A stretch of DNA of 64,000 nucleotides from an uncultured Pedosphaera sp. (GCA_903918755.1 CAIXFN010000013.1:1-64000), one strand, 5' to 3'. Shown: positions 18,668 through 27,888, counted from the stretch's first letter. Numbers and translations are program-made. The notes: generated by a model not told the origin, from the letters alone.

Positions 18668-20419
18668 TTATTCGGGCGCGAGCTCGTCGAAGCGCGCGGC
18701 GGAGAAATCGAGTTTGTAAATCATGCCTTCGTAGCCGACGGCGTAGATATTGCCGGGTTCGTCGGTGCCGAAGGAGACCAGACGCTGGGGAACGGTGCTG
18801 ATGATGCGGACGTTTTTCAGCGCGCCTTTTTCCTGGGTGACCCCGAAGATGAGTTTGGAGTTGTAATCACCGCAGACGTAAACGCCGTCAAAGGTTGATT
18901 TCCGATCGCCGCGATAGACGTAGCCCCCGGTCACGGAGTTGCCGTATTTGCGTTTGTAAGCGAACACGGGCGCGGTGTAGTTCCGGTCGGCTTTGCGATA
19001 TTGATTGGAAAAGGGTTCGAAGGCTTCGTAAACGTTCCAGCCGAAATTCTCCCCGCGATGGATGAGGTCCACTTCCTCAACCCGGTCCTGGCCCACATCG
19101 GCGAGCCAGAGATCACCGGTGACGCCATCAAAACAGAAGCGCCAGGGATTGCGGAACCCGTAAGCCCAGATTTCAGGTCGCGCGTCCGAACGACCCTGGA
19201 AGGGATTGTCGCGCGGGATGGCGTAGGCATTGGTGCCCTCGGTATGATCCACATCCAGGCGCATCATTTTGCCGAGCAGCAGTTGGAGATTCTGCGCGTG
19301 GCCGTTGGGGTCCATTTGCGGGCCGGTGTCACCCATGGCCAGGTAGAGATAACCGTCCGGCCCAAATTGGAGGCACCCACCGCTGTGGTCGTCCGCAATG
19401 CTGATCATGGAAAGAAGTCGGCGGGCGGGTAGCCCGGAGTCACGTTGAAAATCCGGGGCGAATTGGCGCTCTATTAACAGGGTCGTGACCTTGCCATTCT
19501 CCAAGATCTGATACTTGAGGTAGTATTTGCGATTTTTTGGGAATTGGGGGTGAAACGCCATCCCCAGCAAGCCATTGGGTCCGCGCTCGCTGAACACCTC
19601 TTCGCTGAGGTCCATAAAAATGGACTTGTCCTCGCCGGTCGCGGTCTTTTCCAAGGACCAAATCATGCCTTTCTGGTGGGTGACCAGAAAGCGGTTGGCA
19701 TGACCCGGCACCTGATAAATGCCAGTCAATCCAGATTCGGCGCGGCCGCGCGGCAGTTTGAGGGGTTGCGAGAAGAAAGGTGTGGCGGGAGCGGCATGGG
19801 CCAACTTGGGGATCACGAGCGGCATGCCCGTGTTGCTGGCCAGGGCGGATTCGGGCTGACGCAGCGTCACCAGGTAATCTATGAGATCGGTGAATTCCTG
19901 GACCGTGAGGCCCGTTTGCAGACCTTCAGGCATCAAGGAAACGGGAGTGCCGTGCTGCGACTGAATTTCCTTCGCGGCCAGGACGACCAGTTTGCCGTCG
20001 GCCCCGATCAATTGGATACCGGCGTCATTGGCCTGCTTGATGATCCCGGTGTATTCCACACCGGCCTTGGTCTCCACGACGGTGGTGGTGTAACCCACGG
20101 CAATAGTGGCGGACGGTTGTAAGATGGCCTCAATCAGGTCTTTGCGGGCAAATTTGTCCCCCACCGCGTAAAGATCGGGACCCGCCTTGCCGCCCTTGTC
20201 ATCCAAGGAATGGCATTTGGCACACGCTAGTTTTTGCTCATCGGCAAAAAATTTGGCGCCGCGCGTGACATCCCCATCGTGCGTCAAGGCGAACCGCCGG
20301 TATCCGTCCGGATTCGTGGGACGGGAACCCGGGGACTGGGCGCGGGCGGTGGGCGCGAGCAGGGACAAGACCAGGGCAGCAATGGGGGCAACAAGCAGTG
20401 GTGAAATCGCGGTTTTCAA
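18668..20419 (-). CDS. Exported cytochrome c / PQQ-type sorbosone dehydrogenase fusion
   Basis: About 583 aa if it starts at the TTG at 20417-20419, which gives a clean signal peptide ending in APTARAQ; no suitable ATG is nearby. The N-terminal domain has a single heme c site, CAKCH, within a PVC-type heme-binding domain (about 50-190). The C-terminal ~380 residues form a six-bladed glucose/sorbosone dehydrogenase propeller, with NGLLGMAFHPQFPKNRKYYL and ADVGQDRVEEVDLI. It probably oxidises a sugar or alcohol in the periplasm and passes electrons to its own heme. The start codon is the main uncertainty. Confidence 0.85.
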   Translation of the reverse strand: MKTAISPLLVAPIAALVLSLLAPTARAQSPGSRPTNPDGYRRFALTHDGDVTRGAKFFADEQKLACAKCHSLDDKGGKAGPDLYAVGDKFARKDLIEAILQPSATIAVGYTTTVVETKAGVEYTGIIKQANDAGIQLIGADGKLVVLAAKEIQSQHGTPVSLMPEGLQTGLTVQEFTDLIDYLVTLRQPESALASNTGMPLVIPKLAHAAPATPFFSQPLKLPRGRAESGLTGIYQVPGHANRFLVTHQKGMIWSLEKTATGEDKSIFMDLSEEVFSERGPNGLLGMAFHPQFPKNRKYYLKYQILENGKVTTLLIERQFAPDFQRDSGLPARRLLSMISIADDHSGGCLQFGPDGYLYLAMGDTGPQMDPNGHAQNLQLLLGKMMRLDVDHTEGTNAYAIPRDNPFQGRSDARPEIWAYGFRNPWRFCFDGVTGDLWLADVGQDRVEEVDLIHRGENFGWNVYEAFEPFSNQYRKADRNYTAPVFAYKRKYGNSVTGGYVYRGDRKSTFDGVYVCGDYNSKLIFGVTQEKGALKNVRIISTVPQRLVSFGTDEPGNIYAVGYEGMIYKLDFSAARFDELAPE

Positions 20420-20588
20420 TTGAGTGGGAGGGATTATGGTTTTTCCCGTCGTCGCGTCAAGTTTGCAAAATTGCCTTTCCCAACGCCGCCACCGCGCCCC
20501 GGACGTTTCCCGCTTGACCGCGCGTTCCCACCCTGCAAAAAAAGACCAACAGGAACCTGAATCCTTGCCCAGACGGATCACCAAAAGT
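20420..20588. promoter_or_regulatory. Divergent promoter region
   Basis: A 169-bp gap separates the dehydrogenase start (minus) and the tricorn start (plus), so promoters for both must lie here. I cannot pick out convincing -35/-10 elements. Just before the tricorn ATG the sequence is A-rich, without a strong Shine-Dalgarno match. Confidence 0.4.
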
Positions 20589-23500
20589 ATGAAAACAGTC
20601 TCCGCCCTATTGCTGACACTGACGATGGCCCTCACCCTTTGCGCGGAGGAACACCCGCTCTGGTTGCGCTACCCGGCGATTTCGCCCGATGGCCACACGA
20701 TCGTGTTTGAGTGGAAGGGCGATCTGTATTCGGTTCCGGCCACCGGCGGCACGGCCACCCCGCTGACCCTGAGCGAGTCCTATGAATTTGCCCCGGTTTG
20801 GAGTCATGACGGCCGCCAGATTGCTTTCGCCTCCGATCGTTATGGCAATTTTGATGTCTTTGTCATGCCAGCCACCGGGGGCGAGGCCAAACGCCTGACC
20901 TTTCATTCCACGCGTGAAATTCCGAGCACGTTTACCGCGGATAACCAGGCCATTCTCTTTTCGGCCTACCGCCAGGAACCCGCCGCAAGCGCGCAATTTC
21001 CCATCAGTGTCCTGAGCCAACTCTACAGCGTTCCGGTGAGCGGCGGCCGCGTGACACCCGTGCTCCCGGTGCCGGCGATCGATGCCACCCTGGACACTGC
21101 CGGCAAGCGCTTGATTTATCACGATCTCAAAGGTTACGAAAGCGATTGGCGGAAGCACCACACTTCGGCCATCACCCGCGACATCTGGGTGCACGATTTC
21201 AAAACCGGCAAATACCAGCAACTCACCGGCTTCAAAGGCGAGGATCGGAATCCGGTATTCGCCGCCAATGACGATGATTTCTACTATATCAGCGAACAAA
21301 ACGGCTCGTTTAATGTCTTCCGAAGCTCACTTAGCAATTCCGCGACCAACACCGCCCTGACGCATTTCACCAAACACCCCGTCCGCTTCCTCACGCGATC
21401 CAAAGATGACACGCTGTGTTTCAGTTACGACGGGGAAATCTACACACTGCAACCCGGGGCCGCCCCGCGTCCGGTGGCCATCCGCATCGCCGCCGATGGC
21501 CGCACCGGGATCGACCGGGTCGTGCCGGTGAACGAAGGTTTTACGGAGGCCAAGCTTTCTCCCAATGGCAAGGAGTTCGCTTATGTGTTCCGCGGGGAGA
21601 TTTTTGTCTCCAGTGTCGAGGGCGGGGTGACCAAACGCGTGACCAATACTCCCTGGCAAGAACGCAGCGTGGATTTCAGCCCCGATGGCCGCTCCCTAGT
21701 GTACGCCGCCGAACGCGACAATAGTTGGAATCTTTATACGATCAGCATCACCCGGCCCGGGGAACCCTATTTTTATGCCTCCACCGTGCTCAAAGAAGAA
21801 ACTGTCATTGCCACGTCGGCGGAGGAGTTTCAGCCCAACTTCTCACCGGACGGCAAGGAAGTGGCGTACCTGGAAAATCGCGTCACGCTGAAGGTTGTTA
21901 ACCTCGCGACCAAGAAGTCACGCACCATCCTGCCGGCGGACAAGAACTACTCCTACGCGGATGGCGATCAAACCTACCGGTGGTCACCCGATGGCAAATG
22001 GTTCCTGGTGCAATTCGGTTATCCCGAACGCATTTTCACCCCCCAGGTGGGATTGGTCGCGGCGGACGGCCAGGGCGAGATTCACAATTTGACGCTGAGC
22101 GGCTATGACAACTTCCTGCCCAAGTGGGTGCTCGACGGCAAAATGATGATTTGGGGCTGTGACCGGGATGGGACCCGGCAACAGGGCGGGGAAATGGCCA
22201 GCGGGGATGTTTATGGCATGTTCTTCACCAAAGCGGCCTTTGACCGCTTCAAGCTCACCAAGGAGGAATTCGCCCTCGTCAAGGAGCAGGAAGAAAAGCA
22301 GGAAAAGGAGAAAGCGACTGCTCCGGCGCAAAAGCCCAAGAAGAAACCAGCCAAGAAAGAAGGGGAGACCAAAACGAATTCGCTGGTGATCGATTGGGAA
22401 AACCTGCCGGAGCGTAAACAAAAATTAACCATCCACACCTCCCCGGCCAACGACTGGATCCTCTCCAAAGACGGCGAGAAACTTTATTACCTGACCAGCT
22501 TTGACAAGGGCAACGATCTCTGGGAAACGGAATTACGCACCCAGGAAACCAAGCTTTTCAGCAAACTAGGCGCCAAAAGCGTCACGGGCCTGGAACTTTC
22601 CAGCGACGGCAAGTTCCTCTTCCTCCTCGCCGATGGCAAAGCCATGAAAGTGGAAGTTGAGGGCGGAAAAACGGAGCCATTGAAAACGGGGGCGGAAATG
22701 GTGCTCCAACCGGCCAATGAGCGGGAATACATTTTCGACCACATCTGGCGGGAATTTGAGGAAAAATTCTATGTGGTCGATTTGCAGGGCGTGGATTGGA
22801 AGTTTTATTACACCGCCTATCGCAAGTTCCTGCCCTTCATTAACAACAACTTCGATTTTGCGGAAATGGTCAGCGAAATGCTGGGCGAGGTGAACGCCTC
22901 TCATACCGGCTGCTATTACCGCGGCGGGCGCCCCAATTCCGATGACACCGCGGAACTCGGACTGCTCTATGATTTGAATTTTGCCGGTCCGGGCCTCAAA
23001 ATCGCGGAAGTGATCGCGGGCGGTCCCCTGGACAAGGCCACTTCAAAAATCCGCGCCGGCCAGATTTTAGAGGCCATCGACGGCCAGCCGATCGGGTCGG
23101 ATCAGGATTTCGCGCGCCTGCTCAACCGGCACAAGGGTAAACTAGCACTCCTTGCTGTGCTCGATCCGGCGAATAAGAAGCGCTGGGATGAACCGGTGAA
23201 ACCGGTTTCGGCGGGGGAGACCGAGGAACTGTTGTATGAACGCTGGGTGCGCAATCGGCGTGCGGAGGTGGACAAACTCAGCCATGGAAAAATCGGCTAT
23301 ATTCATGTCCGCGCCATGGACGATGCCAGCATGCGGGTCGTCTTCGAGGAAGCTTTGGGCCGGCATGTGGGTCGGCAGGCACTCATCATCGACACCCGTT
23401 TCAACGGCGGCGGGAACATCCATGAGCAATTGTCCGATTTCCTGAGCGGCCGGAAGTATTTTGACATCATTCCGCACGGCCAGTATGTGGGCTCGGAGCC

Positions 23501-23837
23501 CAATGATAAATGGACCAAACCCTCCATTGTGTTGATGGGCGAAAGCAATTACTCCGATGCCCATCTTTTCCCGGTGGCCTATAAGCTCAAAGGTGTGGGC
23601 AAGACGCTGGGCATGCCGGTCCCCGGCACCGGCACCTTTGTCTGGTGGGAGAAGCAGATCGATCCCTCCCTCAACTTTGGGATTCCGATGGGCGGATGGC
23701 GCACCGCGGATGGAAAGTTCTGCGAGAATAACCAACTGGAGCCCGACATCCGCGTCCGCAACGAACCCGACGTAATCTCCGCCGGCCGCGACCAACAAAT
23801 CGAGGCGGCGGTGACCGAACTGCTGAAAGCCCAGTAA
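20589..23837 (+). CDS. Tricorn protease homolog (S41 family)
   Basis: A 1082-aa exported peptidase. The signal peptide MKTVSALLLTLTMALTLCAEE fixes the start at 20589. Two TolB/WD40-like beta-propellers follow (about 25-330 and 330-700, with repeated SPDGKE/SPDGRS blades), then the tricorn C1 domain, a PDZ domain (about 830-910) and the C2 protease domain with DTRFNGGGNIHEQL and GESNYSDAHLFP, where the Ser of YSDA is the likely nucleophile. A Lys/Glu/Pro-rich insertion near residues 555-600 splits the second propeller. Family members trim peptides. Archaeal tricorn is cytosolic, so the export signal points to periplasmic peptide digestion. It converges on the PQQ dehydrogenase. Confidence 0.93.
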   Translation: MKTVSALLLTLTMALTLCAEEHPLWLRYPAISPDGHTIVFEWKGDLYSVPATGGTATPLTLSESYEFAPVWSHDGRQIAFASDRYGNFDVFVMPATGGEAKRLTFHSTREIPSTFTADNQAILFSAYRQEPAASAQFPISVLSQLYSVPVSGGRVTPVLPVPAIDATLDTAGKRLIYHDLKGYESDWRKHHTSAITRDIWVHDFKTGKYQQLTGFKGEDRNPVFAANDDDFYYISEQNGSFNVFRSSLSNSATNTALTHFTKHPVRFLTRSKDDTLCFSYDGEIYTLQPGAAPRPVAIRIAADGRTGIDRVVPVNEGFTEAKLSPNGKEFAYVFRGEIFVSSVEGGVTKRVTNTPWQERSVDFSPDGRSLVYAAERDNSWNLYTISITRPGEPYFYASTVLKEETVIATSAEEFQPNFSPDGKEVAYLENRVTLKVVNLATKKSRTILPADKNYSYADGDQTYRWSPDGKWFLVQFGYPERIFTPQVGLVAADGQGEIHNLTLSGYDNFLPKWVLDGKMMIWGCDRDGTRQQGGEMASGDVYGMFFTKAAFDRFKLTKEEFALVKEQEEKQEKEKATAPAQKPKKKPAKKEGETKTNSLVIDWENLPERKQKLTIHTSPANDWILSKDGEKLYYLTSFDKGNDLWETELRTQETKLFSKLGAKSVTGLELSSDGKFLFLLADGKAMKVEVEGGKTEPLKTGAEMVLQPANEREYIFDHIWREFEEKFYVVDLQGVDWKFYYTAYRKFLPFINNNFDFAEMVSEMLGEVNASHTGCYYRGGRPNSDDTAELGLLYDLNFAGPGLKIAEVIAGGPLDKATSKIRAGQILEAIDGQPIGSDQDFARLLNRHKGKLALLAVLDPANKKRWDEPVKPVSAGETEELLYERWVRNRRAEVDKLSHGKIGYIHVRAMDDASMRVVFEEALGRHVGRQALIIDTRFNGGGNIHEQLSDFLSGRKYFDIIPHGQYVGSEPNDKWTKPSIVLMGESNYSDAHLFPVAYKLKGVGKTLGMPVPGTGTFVWWEKQIDPSLNFGIPMGGWRTADGKFCENNQLEPDIRVRNEPDVISAGRDQQIEAAVTELLKAQ

Positions 23838-23866
23838 CCGGGAACCGGATTATTGCGGGGCACCGA

Positions 23867-26089
23867 TCAGCGTGGGAGGGCGAAGGCCACGTAGGCATCC
23901 CCGCTCTTGGTGCCCATCTTGCCACCACCACAGGCTATGACCACGTACTGGCGCCCGTTCACCTGGTAGGTGGACGGGGTGGCGTAACCGCCCGCGGGGA
24001 GTTTGGTCTGCCAGAGCAGGCGGCCGGTCTTTTGGTCAAAGGCATGGAGCATCTCGTCCTTGGATGCGGCAATGAACACCAGTCCGCCGGCGGTCACCAC
24101 CGGACCACCGTAATTCTCCGTGCCGGTCGGGGGAATGCCCTGGGCTTTCAGCTCGGGGTATTCGCCCAGCGGCGTCTTCCAGACGTATTCGCCGGTGTTG
24201 AGGTCGATCGCATTCAGGGTGCCCCACGGCGGCTTGACCGCCGGATAACCCTTCGGATCCAGCCACCGATTGTAACCGGTGTGGGTATAGGGTTCACCGA
24301 GCGGTTGGGTGTCGGATGCGGCGGCGGAAGCATGGGGATCAACGTTGACCGGGGTCTCACCGAGGATGAATCCGGCGACTGCCTCAATCTGCGCGGGGGA
24401 GAGAAAGGCGAACGCCGGCATCACTCCTTTGCCGTGCCCCAACAGTTGGATGATGTCCGGCTTCTTGAGTTTGGCCCCGATGTTTAAAAGCGAAGGGAAA
24501 GCCCGCGCGGGGTCCCCTGACCGACTTAATCCGTGACAGGCGGCACAAATCTGTTGGTAGATCCCCTCCCCGCTCGAAAGCGCCGCGCCACCCGCCGGAT
24601 GGGCCTCGACCATGGTCAAAATCCAGGGCATTTCGTTGGCATTCACATAAAGAATTCCGTGCCGGGGATCCACCGCCGCGCCACCCCATTCGGCACCGCC
24701 GTCAAAACCGGGGAAAATGATGGTCCCTTCCCGGCTGGGGGGTTGGAAAGGAACGTGCGGGCGGATCTTCACAAAGCGATCCAAGACGGCCCGGTGGGAT
24801 TCGGCGGAAAGGTCGGTGATTTCGTTCGCGGTGAACAATTGGCGGGCGAATGGTGCCGGCCGGGTGGGCCAGGGTTGCGTGGGCCAGGCGGATTCACCCT
24901 GCAAATCCGAGGGGGCGGCGGGTCTCTCCTCGATCGGAAACAAGGGTTCCCCGGTTTCCCGGTTGAACACGAAAACCACCCCCGATTTCGTCACCTGAGC
25001 CACGGCGTCGATGGAGCGGCCGTCGCGCTTGACCGTGAGCAAGGTGGGCGGAGCCGGAGGATCGCGATCGGCCAGATCATGGTGCACCAATTGGTAGTGC
25101 CATCTGCGCGTGCCGGTTGCGGCGTCCACCGCCAGCAGGCAGTTCGCAAACAAGTTTTGACCGATCCGGTTGCCGCCCCAGAAATCAAAGGTAGCCGAGC
25201 CCAGCGGCACAAACAAAAGTCCGCGCTTTTCATCGAGCGTCATGCCCGGCCAGCAGTTCACCCCGCCGATGAATTTCCAAGCTTCCGGCGGCCAGGTTTC
25301 ATAGCCCAACTCCCCGGGATGCGGAATGGTATGGAACGTCCAAACGATTTCCCCGGTGCGGATGTTGTAAGCCCGCAGGTGCCCGGGCGCCGCCGGTCCC
25401 GGACCTTCCGCGACCCGGGTGCCAAGAATGAACAAATCCCGGAACACGATGCCCGGCGAACTCGCACTCACCAGCAATCGACTGGCGTCACGCCCGAGGC
25501 CATCCTTGATATCCACCCGCCCCTGTTTGCCAAAGGTGGGAATGGGTTTTCCGGTCCGGGCGTCCAGGGCGTAGAGGAAGTGATCCGCCACGTACAAAAT
25601 GCGTTCGTCGTTCCCGCCGGACCAATAAACGACCCCGCGATTCACGCCGAAAGCTCCGGCATTCCCATCTCCTGCCGGATCAAACCGCCAGAGTTCGCGA
25701 CCCGTCGCCGCCTCGAGGGCCACGGCCTTCAAGCCGGGCGAAGTGGCGTAGAGAACCCCTTTGATAATCAACGGGTTGCATTGGATTTGGGAGCGATTCT
25801 CCCGCGCATCCCCGGCATGGTAGGTCCACGCCACTTCCAGGCGATTCACATTGCCCCGGTGGATTTGCTTGAGCGGGGAGAAATGGGAGCGCCCCGAGTC
25901 GCCCAAATACGAAGGCCAATCCTGGTCGGCGCCGCGGGTGGTGGCGGGCAGGAGAAGAAATAGCCACAGGCAGAGGGCAGGTCCGGTGGGGAATGGTGGA
26001 CGACCCGGCGCATTGCGGTTGGGAAAGGCATGGCATGGCATGGCGGGGAATCTAACGATTCCCGGGGGGATGGGGTCAATGAGTTTCAC
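23867..26089 (-). CDS. PQQ-dependent dehydrogenase with cytochrome c domain
   Basis: A 740-aa quinoprotein resembling membrane or periplasmic glucose/alcohol dehydrogenases: an eight-bladed PQQ propeller in which a heme c domain (CAACH, about residue 530) is inserted before the last blades. Blade signatures such as TGRELWRFD, TGTRRWHYQ, TGEYVWKTP and TGRLLWQTK are spread along the chain. A hydrophobic stretch (ALCLWLFLLLPA) gives an export signal. The ATG at 26089 or the one at 26041 could be used; the latter sits on three TGGCA direct repeats. No PQQ biosynthesis gene is in the window. Confidence 0.9.
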   Translation of the reverse strand: MKLIDPIPPGIVRFPAMPCHAFPNRNAPGRPPFPTGPALCLWLFLLLPATTRGADQDWPSYLGDSGRSHFSPLKQIHRGNVNRLEVAWTYHAGDARENRSQIQCNPLIIKGVLYATSPGLKAVALEAATGRELWRFDPAGDGNAGAFGVNRGVVYWSGGNDERILYVADHFLYALDARTGKPIPTFGKQGRVDIKDGLGRDASRLLVSASSPGIVFRDLFILGTRVAEGPGPAAPGHLRAYNIRTGEIVWTFHTIPHPGELGYETWPPEAWKFIGGVNCWPGMTLDEKRGLLFVPLGSATFDFWGGNRIGQNLFANCLLAVDAATGTRRWHYQLVHHDLADRDPPAPPTLLTVKRDGRSIDAVAQVTKSGVVFVFNRETGEPLFPIEERPAAPSDLQGESAWPTQPWPTRPAPFARQLFTANEITDLSAESHRAVLDRFVKIRPHVPFQPPSREGTIIFPGFDGGAEWGGAAVDPRHGILYVNANEMPWILTMVEAHPAGGAALSSGEGIYQQICAACHGLSRSGDPARAFPSLLNIGAKLKKPDIIQLLGHGKGVMPAFAFLSPAQIEAVAGFILGETPVNVDPHASAAASDTQPLGEPYTHTGYNRWLDPKGYPAVKPPWGTLNAIDLNTGEYVWKTPLGEYPELKAQGIPPTGTENYGGPVVTAGGLVFIAASKDEMLHAFDQKTGRLLWQTKLPAGGYATPSTYQVNGRQYVVIACGGGKMGTKSGDAYVAFALPR

Positions 26090-26102
26090 GCCGGGGGCGA
26101 AC

Positions 26103-26142
26103 CTGGATTAACTGCCCGGAAACTGGATTAAGTGTGTGGAAG
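26103..26142 (+). repeat. 20-bp tandem repeats, first pair
   Basis: Two adjacent copies of the unit CTGGATTAANTGNNNGGAAR. The same unit recurs at 26264-26303 and once, on the minus strand, near 235-252 at the left edge of the window, so it is a dispersed element. Confidence 0.75.
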
Positions 26143-26263
26143 GGCGACGACTGGGGAAAAAGTCAGAGCCTCGTCACCTTCTAAGGCACTTACAAATTAG
26201 GAGCGGTTCACGCCGCAAAAGGACTGGAACTCGCGGGCAGTTTCGCTGGCAATTCTTCGCGAC

Positions 26264-26303
26264 CTGGATTAAACGTCCGGAAGTTGGATTAAGTGTCTGG
26301 AAA
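26264..26303 (+). repeat. 20-bp tandem repeats, second pair
   Basis: Two further copies of the CTGGATTAA-type unit, followed by a partial third (CTGGACT). The second copy is almost identical to the copy near 235-252. Confidence 0.75.
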
Positions 26304-26720
26304 CTGGACTCGGCTTCGGTGGATGGACGGAATCCGGGAATGAAGCCATGATGTGCGGTGGTGAAACTTGACCATTTTGATCGGGATTGAATGCATTTCG
26401 GTTGCCGGAATTTGGTTCAGGTTTGGATCAAATGCGGGCGGATGGCGGGGTGCCGCGTGCGCCACTGGCTGGGGTAGCGGGCACGCGGCAGGGCCGCGAT
26501 TCGCTTTCGCTTTCGCGGGTGGTGGCCAAGTGAATGGCAAAATCAATATGTCAAAGAGCGAATCCACCCAGGGCCAGGAAAAGGCTATCGGGCGGACAAA
26601 ACCCGCCTTGGTTGTAGCATGGGATTCGGAGATTCGTATTGCTATGGGAGGAATTTAGCAGTGGATTTGGCTACCCCTACTAAGGGAGGATCGAGCTCCC
26701 TCTCCCGTCCTCCCTGCCGG

Positions 26721-27851
26721 CTAAAAGCACTTGCGGTGAACAATGGCAGGGCCGGCCTCTTGATATTCCTCCTTCGTGATCCACATGCACGAAAAGGTGC
26801 TGATGCTGGAAAGAATCGAACCACCGATCCAAACGCAGTCTTTTCGCTCGGGGATGGCGATGACTTTTACCTTCGAGGAAATGTTCCGGGGCGCCAGCTT
26901 TTGGACCTCTTTGGTGAGCCGCTCGGGTAACCCCGGGAAGAGCGTCGAGCCGCCGGCGAGGACAATGTTCTGATACAGATCCTTACGGACGTCCACCTCG
27001 GATTTTTGAATGGACTGAAAGACCTGATCATGAATGCCACTGAACCCCCGGCCCACTAATGAAGGTCGGAAGAGGGCCTCAGGGCAACTAAAGCGTTCGT
27101 CGCCGAGGGTGATTACTCGGCCGTCGGGCATTTCATAAGGGACCCCACCCCTTTTCGCGCACGCCAATTCATCCTCAAAGTCAAGGGCCACAAAACAGGA
27201 CTTTTCCTTCACATCGCGGAGGATCTCGAGCCCGTCGCCGGCAGTCAGGTTAATCCCCTTTGAGGACAAAAGTTTCGCCAGGTAATCGTCGAGGTCTCGG
27301 CCGGCCAGATTGGTGCGTAATATGGAGTGCGGCAACGCATAGCCATCCCATATCGGCACCACGCTGGTGCTCCCACCGCCAATTTCAAGGACCAGACCCG
27401 TGAACTTGCCGGCGGAGTACAAAGCGAGCACGGCGGAAATGGCGATATAAAGGCCCGACACATTAAAAGTGTCGAACATGATTTGGGTCATCTTCTCGCG
27501 GTTCGCCTTGGGGTTCAAAGGAGGTTCGGTGAGCATGATATTGTGCTCCTCAGGAACGACTCGCAACTCATCGGTAAAGATGTGAGCCATCACCTTTTCC
27601 CAGTCGTCCCAATCCGCGACGATGCCGCATTCGACGGGAGATTTGAGGATCAGCTGCGACCGCATTTCCTGAGCTTCGGTCCCGATGTAATAGTCCTTCG
27701 CTCCGCTGCCACCCATGTTTTGTGGAACCTTGGGCCGGCCAACGAGGTTGGGGACGACGCACCGGGGATTCTCCTCGCCGGAGAAGCCAGCTTTGATGTA
27801 GCTGGAACCGTTTTCAATGATTATGGGTGGTTTGTCGATGCCATTTTCCAT
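26721..27851 (-). CDS. Actin (conventional eukaryotic-type) homolog
   Basis: A 376-aa protein colinear with eukaryotic actin over its whole length. Shared stretches include PLNPKANREKMTQIMF (112-127), DGYALPH, LAGRDL, VALDFE, CPEALF, the adenosine-loop GGSTLFPG, VWIGGSIL and the exact C-terminus IVHRKCF. A loop of the same length as the DNase-I-binding loop is kept (about 40-55). Compared with actin there is a 3-residue deletion near 235 and a 2-residue insertion near 324. Changes at key sites are D11 to E13, H73 to C75, Q137 to S139, D154 to E156 and H161 to S163. It is not MreB, ParM, MamK or FtsA. It has no intron or frameshift, lies 37 bp after the hydrolase gene, and is visibly lower in GC than its neighbours. 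Known bacterial actin is rare; polymerisation here is inferred. Confidence 0.97.
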   Translation of the reverse strand: MENGIDKPPIIIENGSSYIKAGFSGEENPRCVVPNLVGRPKVPQNMGGSGAKDYYIGTEAQEMRSQLILKSPVECGIVADWDDWEKVMAHIFTDELRVVPEEHNIMLTEPPLNPKANREKMTQIMFDTFNVSGLYIAISAVLALYSAGKFTGLVLEIGGGSTSVVPIWDGYALPHSILRTNLAGRDLDDYLAKLLSSKGINLTAGDGLEILRDVKEKSCFVALDFEDELACAKRGGVPYEMPDGRVITLGDERFSCPEALFRPSLVGRGFSGIHDQVFQSIQKSEVDVRKDLYQNIVLAGGSTLFPGLPERLTKEVQKLAPRNISSKVKVIAIPERKDCVWIGGSILSSISTFSCMWITKEEYQEAGPAIVHRKCF

Positions 27852-27888
27852 GCTTTTTCAGTAATGATTGGTTATTTGGTTCAGGCAA

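Larger units (their letters stand above)
26090..26720. other. Repeat-bearing region without a gene, downstream of the actin-like gene
   Basis: 631 bp with no convincing coding frame on either strand. It contains four copies of a 20-bp unit in two tandem pairs (26103-26142 and 26264-26303), and the upstream sequence of the PQQ dehydrogenase. Only a weak 6-bp hairpin (26683-26701) follows the actin-like stop. Base composition drifts from GC-rich to more even on approaching the actin-like gene. It may be remnant DNA from an insertion event; I recognise no transposase fragment. Confidence 0.55.

Noticed and set aside
26368-26658. A 96-codon plus-strand frame beside the actin-like gene
   Set aside because: Composition is low-complexity, there is no recognisable motif, and it lies in repeat-bearing DNA.
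26721-27851. Calling the actin-like gene an MreB, ParM or MamK protein
   Set aside because: Length, subdomain insertions, the DNase-loop length and the IVHRKCF end are those of conventional actin; bacterial families lack these stretches.
26721-27851. Treating the actin-like gene as eukaryotic contamination
   Set aside because: It is intronless and tightly spaced to bacterial-type genes on the same strand with a bacterial promoter-like element; still, read-level checks are needed.
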